From NCBI GenBank assembly GCA_947380915.1, contig CANCSY010000173.1:1-6775 (forward strand): DNA of 6,775 nucleotides. The letters run 5' to 3'. Origin of the DNA: Beijerinckiaceae bacterium. Lineage in GTDB: Bacteria > Pseudomonadota > Alphaproteobacteria > Rhizobiales > Beijerinckiaceae. Of the stretch, positions 5,363 through 6,775 are shown piece by piece. The notes beneath the pieces were generated by a model. It was given only the letters and a program-made list of their open reading frames with translations. It was not told the origin of the DNA and made no database searches. The translations under genes and the position numbers were made by a program. How positions within the stretch are numbered: the stretch's first letter is position 1; each line of letters opens with the position of its first letter.

Positions 5363-6775
5363 TCAGATGTTTAGTTTACGCTTCAACAATTCATTCACCG
5401 ACTGCGGATTGGCCTTGCCGCCCGTCTCTTTCATCACCTGTCCGACGAACCATCCGAGCATGGTGGGCTTGGCCTGCGCCTGAGCGACCTTGTCCGGATT
5501 GGCGGCGATGATCGCGTCGACGGCGGCTCCGATGGCGCCTGTGTCGGTGACCTGCTTCATGCCGCGCTTCTCAACCTCAGCACGCGGATCGCCGCCTTCG
5601 GTCCATACGATTTCGAAGACGTCCTTGGCGATCTTGCCGGAGATGACGCCTTCGGAAATGAGGTCCACGATAGCGCCAAGCTGAGCAGCGGAAACAGGCG
5701 AAGAGGCGATGTCCAGCCCCTCCTTGTTGAGGCGTCCGAAGAGCTCGTTGATGACCCAGTTGGCCGCCGCCTTGGCGTCACGGCCCTTGGCCACAGCCTC
5801 GTAGAAATCGGCCGAAGCGCGTTCCATCACCAGCACGCCCGCATCATAGGAGGCGATGCCATAGTCGCGCATGAAGCGCGCCTTCTTGTCGTCGGGGAGT
5901 TCCGGCAGCCCGCGCGCCAGGTCATCGACGAAGGCCTGATCGAACTCGAGCGGGAGCAGGTCAGGGTCGGGGAAGTAGCGATAGTCATGCGCCTCTTCCT
6001 TGGAGCGCATGGAGCGTGTCTCGCCGCGCGCGGGATCGAAGAGACGGGTCTCCTGATCGATCTTGCCGCCATCTTCCAGAATGCCGATCTGGCGACGCGC
6101 CTCGACGTCCACGGCCTGGCCGATGAAGCGGATCGAGTTCACATTCTTGATCTCGCAGCGGGTGCCCAGCCCCTCGCCCGGACGGCGCACCGAGACGTTG
6201 ACGTCGGCGCGCAGGCTGCCCTGCTCCATATTGCCGTCGCAGGTGCCGAGGTAGCGCAGGATCGTACGCAGCTTGGTCACATAGGCCCGCGCCTCCTCGG
6301 CGGAGCGGATGTCGGGCTTGGACACGATCTCCATCAAGGCGACGCCGGAGCGGTTGAGGTCCACGAAGCTGTCCGTGGGGGACTGGTCATGCAGGGACTT
6401 GCCCGCGTCTTGCTCCAGATGCAGGCGCTCGATGCCCACCACGATCTGCTCGCTCGCGGTCACATCGACGATGACCTCGCCCTCGCCCACGATAGGGCTC
6501 TTGTACTGGGAGATCTGATAGCCCTGAGGAAGGTCAGGATAGAAATAGTTCTTCCGGTCGAAGGTCGAGCGGTGGTTGATCTGCGCCTTGAGGCCGATGC
6601 CCGTGCGCACGGCCTGCTTGATGCATTCCTCGTTGATGACCGGAAGCATGCCGGGCATGGCCGCGTCCACCAGCGAGACATGGCTGTTGGGATCGCCGCC
6701 GAACTCCGTGGAGGCGCCGGAGAAGAGCTTGGAATGGGAGGACACCTGGGCATGGATCTCCATGCCCACGACGAT
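5363..6775 (-). CDS. gatB: Asp-tRNA(Asn)/Glu-tRNA(Gln) amidotransferase subunit B, N-terminus cut by right edge
   Basis: GatB is the kinase/transamidase subunit of the cytoplasmic GatCAB complex. It activates the side chain of mischarged Glu-tRNA(Gln) or Asp-tRNA(Asn) with ATP and uses ammonia channelled from GatA. The frame is open to the window edge ([10 protein letters not shown]...), so the codons at 6769 or 6763 are not the true start; about 470 residues are visible of the usual 480-500. Counting from the Val codon at 6769: EIH near residues 4-6, [15 protein letters not shown] (75-89), [13 protein letters not shown] (113-125, acidic and His active-site residues), the family signature [18 protein letters not shown] (136-153), CEIKNVNS (205-212) and [13 protein letters not shown] (262-274). 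The YqeY-like tRNA-binding tail spans about 315-468 and ends LLKRKLNI. The gene is intact within the window. An intrinsic terminator follows. Confidence 0.97.
   Translation of the reverse strand: MVVGMEIHAQVSSHSKLFSGASTEFGGDPNSHVSLVDAAMPGMLPVINEECIKQAVRTGIGLKAQINHRSTFDRKNYFYPDLPQGYQISQYKSPIVGEGEVIVDVTASEQIVVGIERLHLEQDAGKSLHDQSPTDSFVDLNRSGVALMEIVSKPDIRSAEEARAYVTKLRTILRYLGTCDGNMEQGSLRADVNVSVRRPGEGLGTRCEIKNVNSIRFIGQAVDVEARRQIGILEDGGKIDQETRLFDPARGETRSMRSKEEAHDYRYFPDPDLLPLEFDQAFVDDLARGLPELPDDKKARFMRDYGIASYDAGVLVMERASADFYEAVAKGRDAKAAANWVINELFGRLNKEGLDIASSPVSAAQLGAIVDLISEGVISGKIAKDVFEIVWTEGGDPRAEVEKRGMKQVTDTGAIGAAVDAIIAANPDKVAQAQAKPTMLGWFVGQVMKETGGKANPQSVNELLKRKLNI

Overview
The base composition (GC-rich, strong G/C bias at third codon positions) and the proteins (a GatB of alphaproteobacterial type, a Tat-exported COG1840-type binding protein, a Lys/Ala-rich histone-H1-like protein, two small secreted proteins of the kind common in Hyphomicrobiales) suggest a chromosomal segment of an alphaproteobacterium, probably Hyphomicrobiales. 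This placement is inferred from protein character; no search was run. I see no phage, IS, CRISPR, tRNA or rRNA feature.

Layout. Positions 1-2903 hold a tightly coupled minus-strand ABC importer operon: a Tat-type periplasmic binding protein (2903-1797), a fused two-domain permease (1797-94) and the first 33 codons of the ATPase (101 to beyond the left edge). Stop/start overlaps of 1 and 8 nt join the three. Its leader carries a long inverted repeat whose 3' arm contains the binding-protein Shine-Dalgarno sequence. Positions 3034-4030 hold two divergently transcribed small secreted proteins of unknown function, each with two cysteines after its signal peptide. The plus-strand one may be coupled to a 17-codon upstream ORF.

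Positions 4031-4135 form a convergent region with two hairpins. Positions 4136-4687 (minus) encode a 183-residue histone-H1-like protein built of nested KK(T/A)(A/V)(A/V) repeats. Positions 4688-5205 are an apparently non-coding spacer with palindromes and an AT-rich island. A textbook intrinsic terminator (5206-5244) and a perfect 12-bp inverted repeat (5321-5357) follow gatB, which occupies 5363 to the right edge on the minus strand and lacks only its extreme N-terminus.

The genes do not form one pathway. The window joins housekeeping tRNA-dependent amidation (gatB), nucleoid organisation (H1-like protein), two envelope proteins and a nutrient importer. I found no convincing new multi-gene system. 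The most testable novelties are the SD-sequestering leader of the importer operon, the coupled 17-codon ORF, and the repeat architecture of the H1-like gene.
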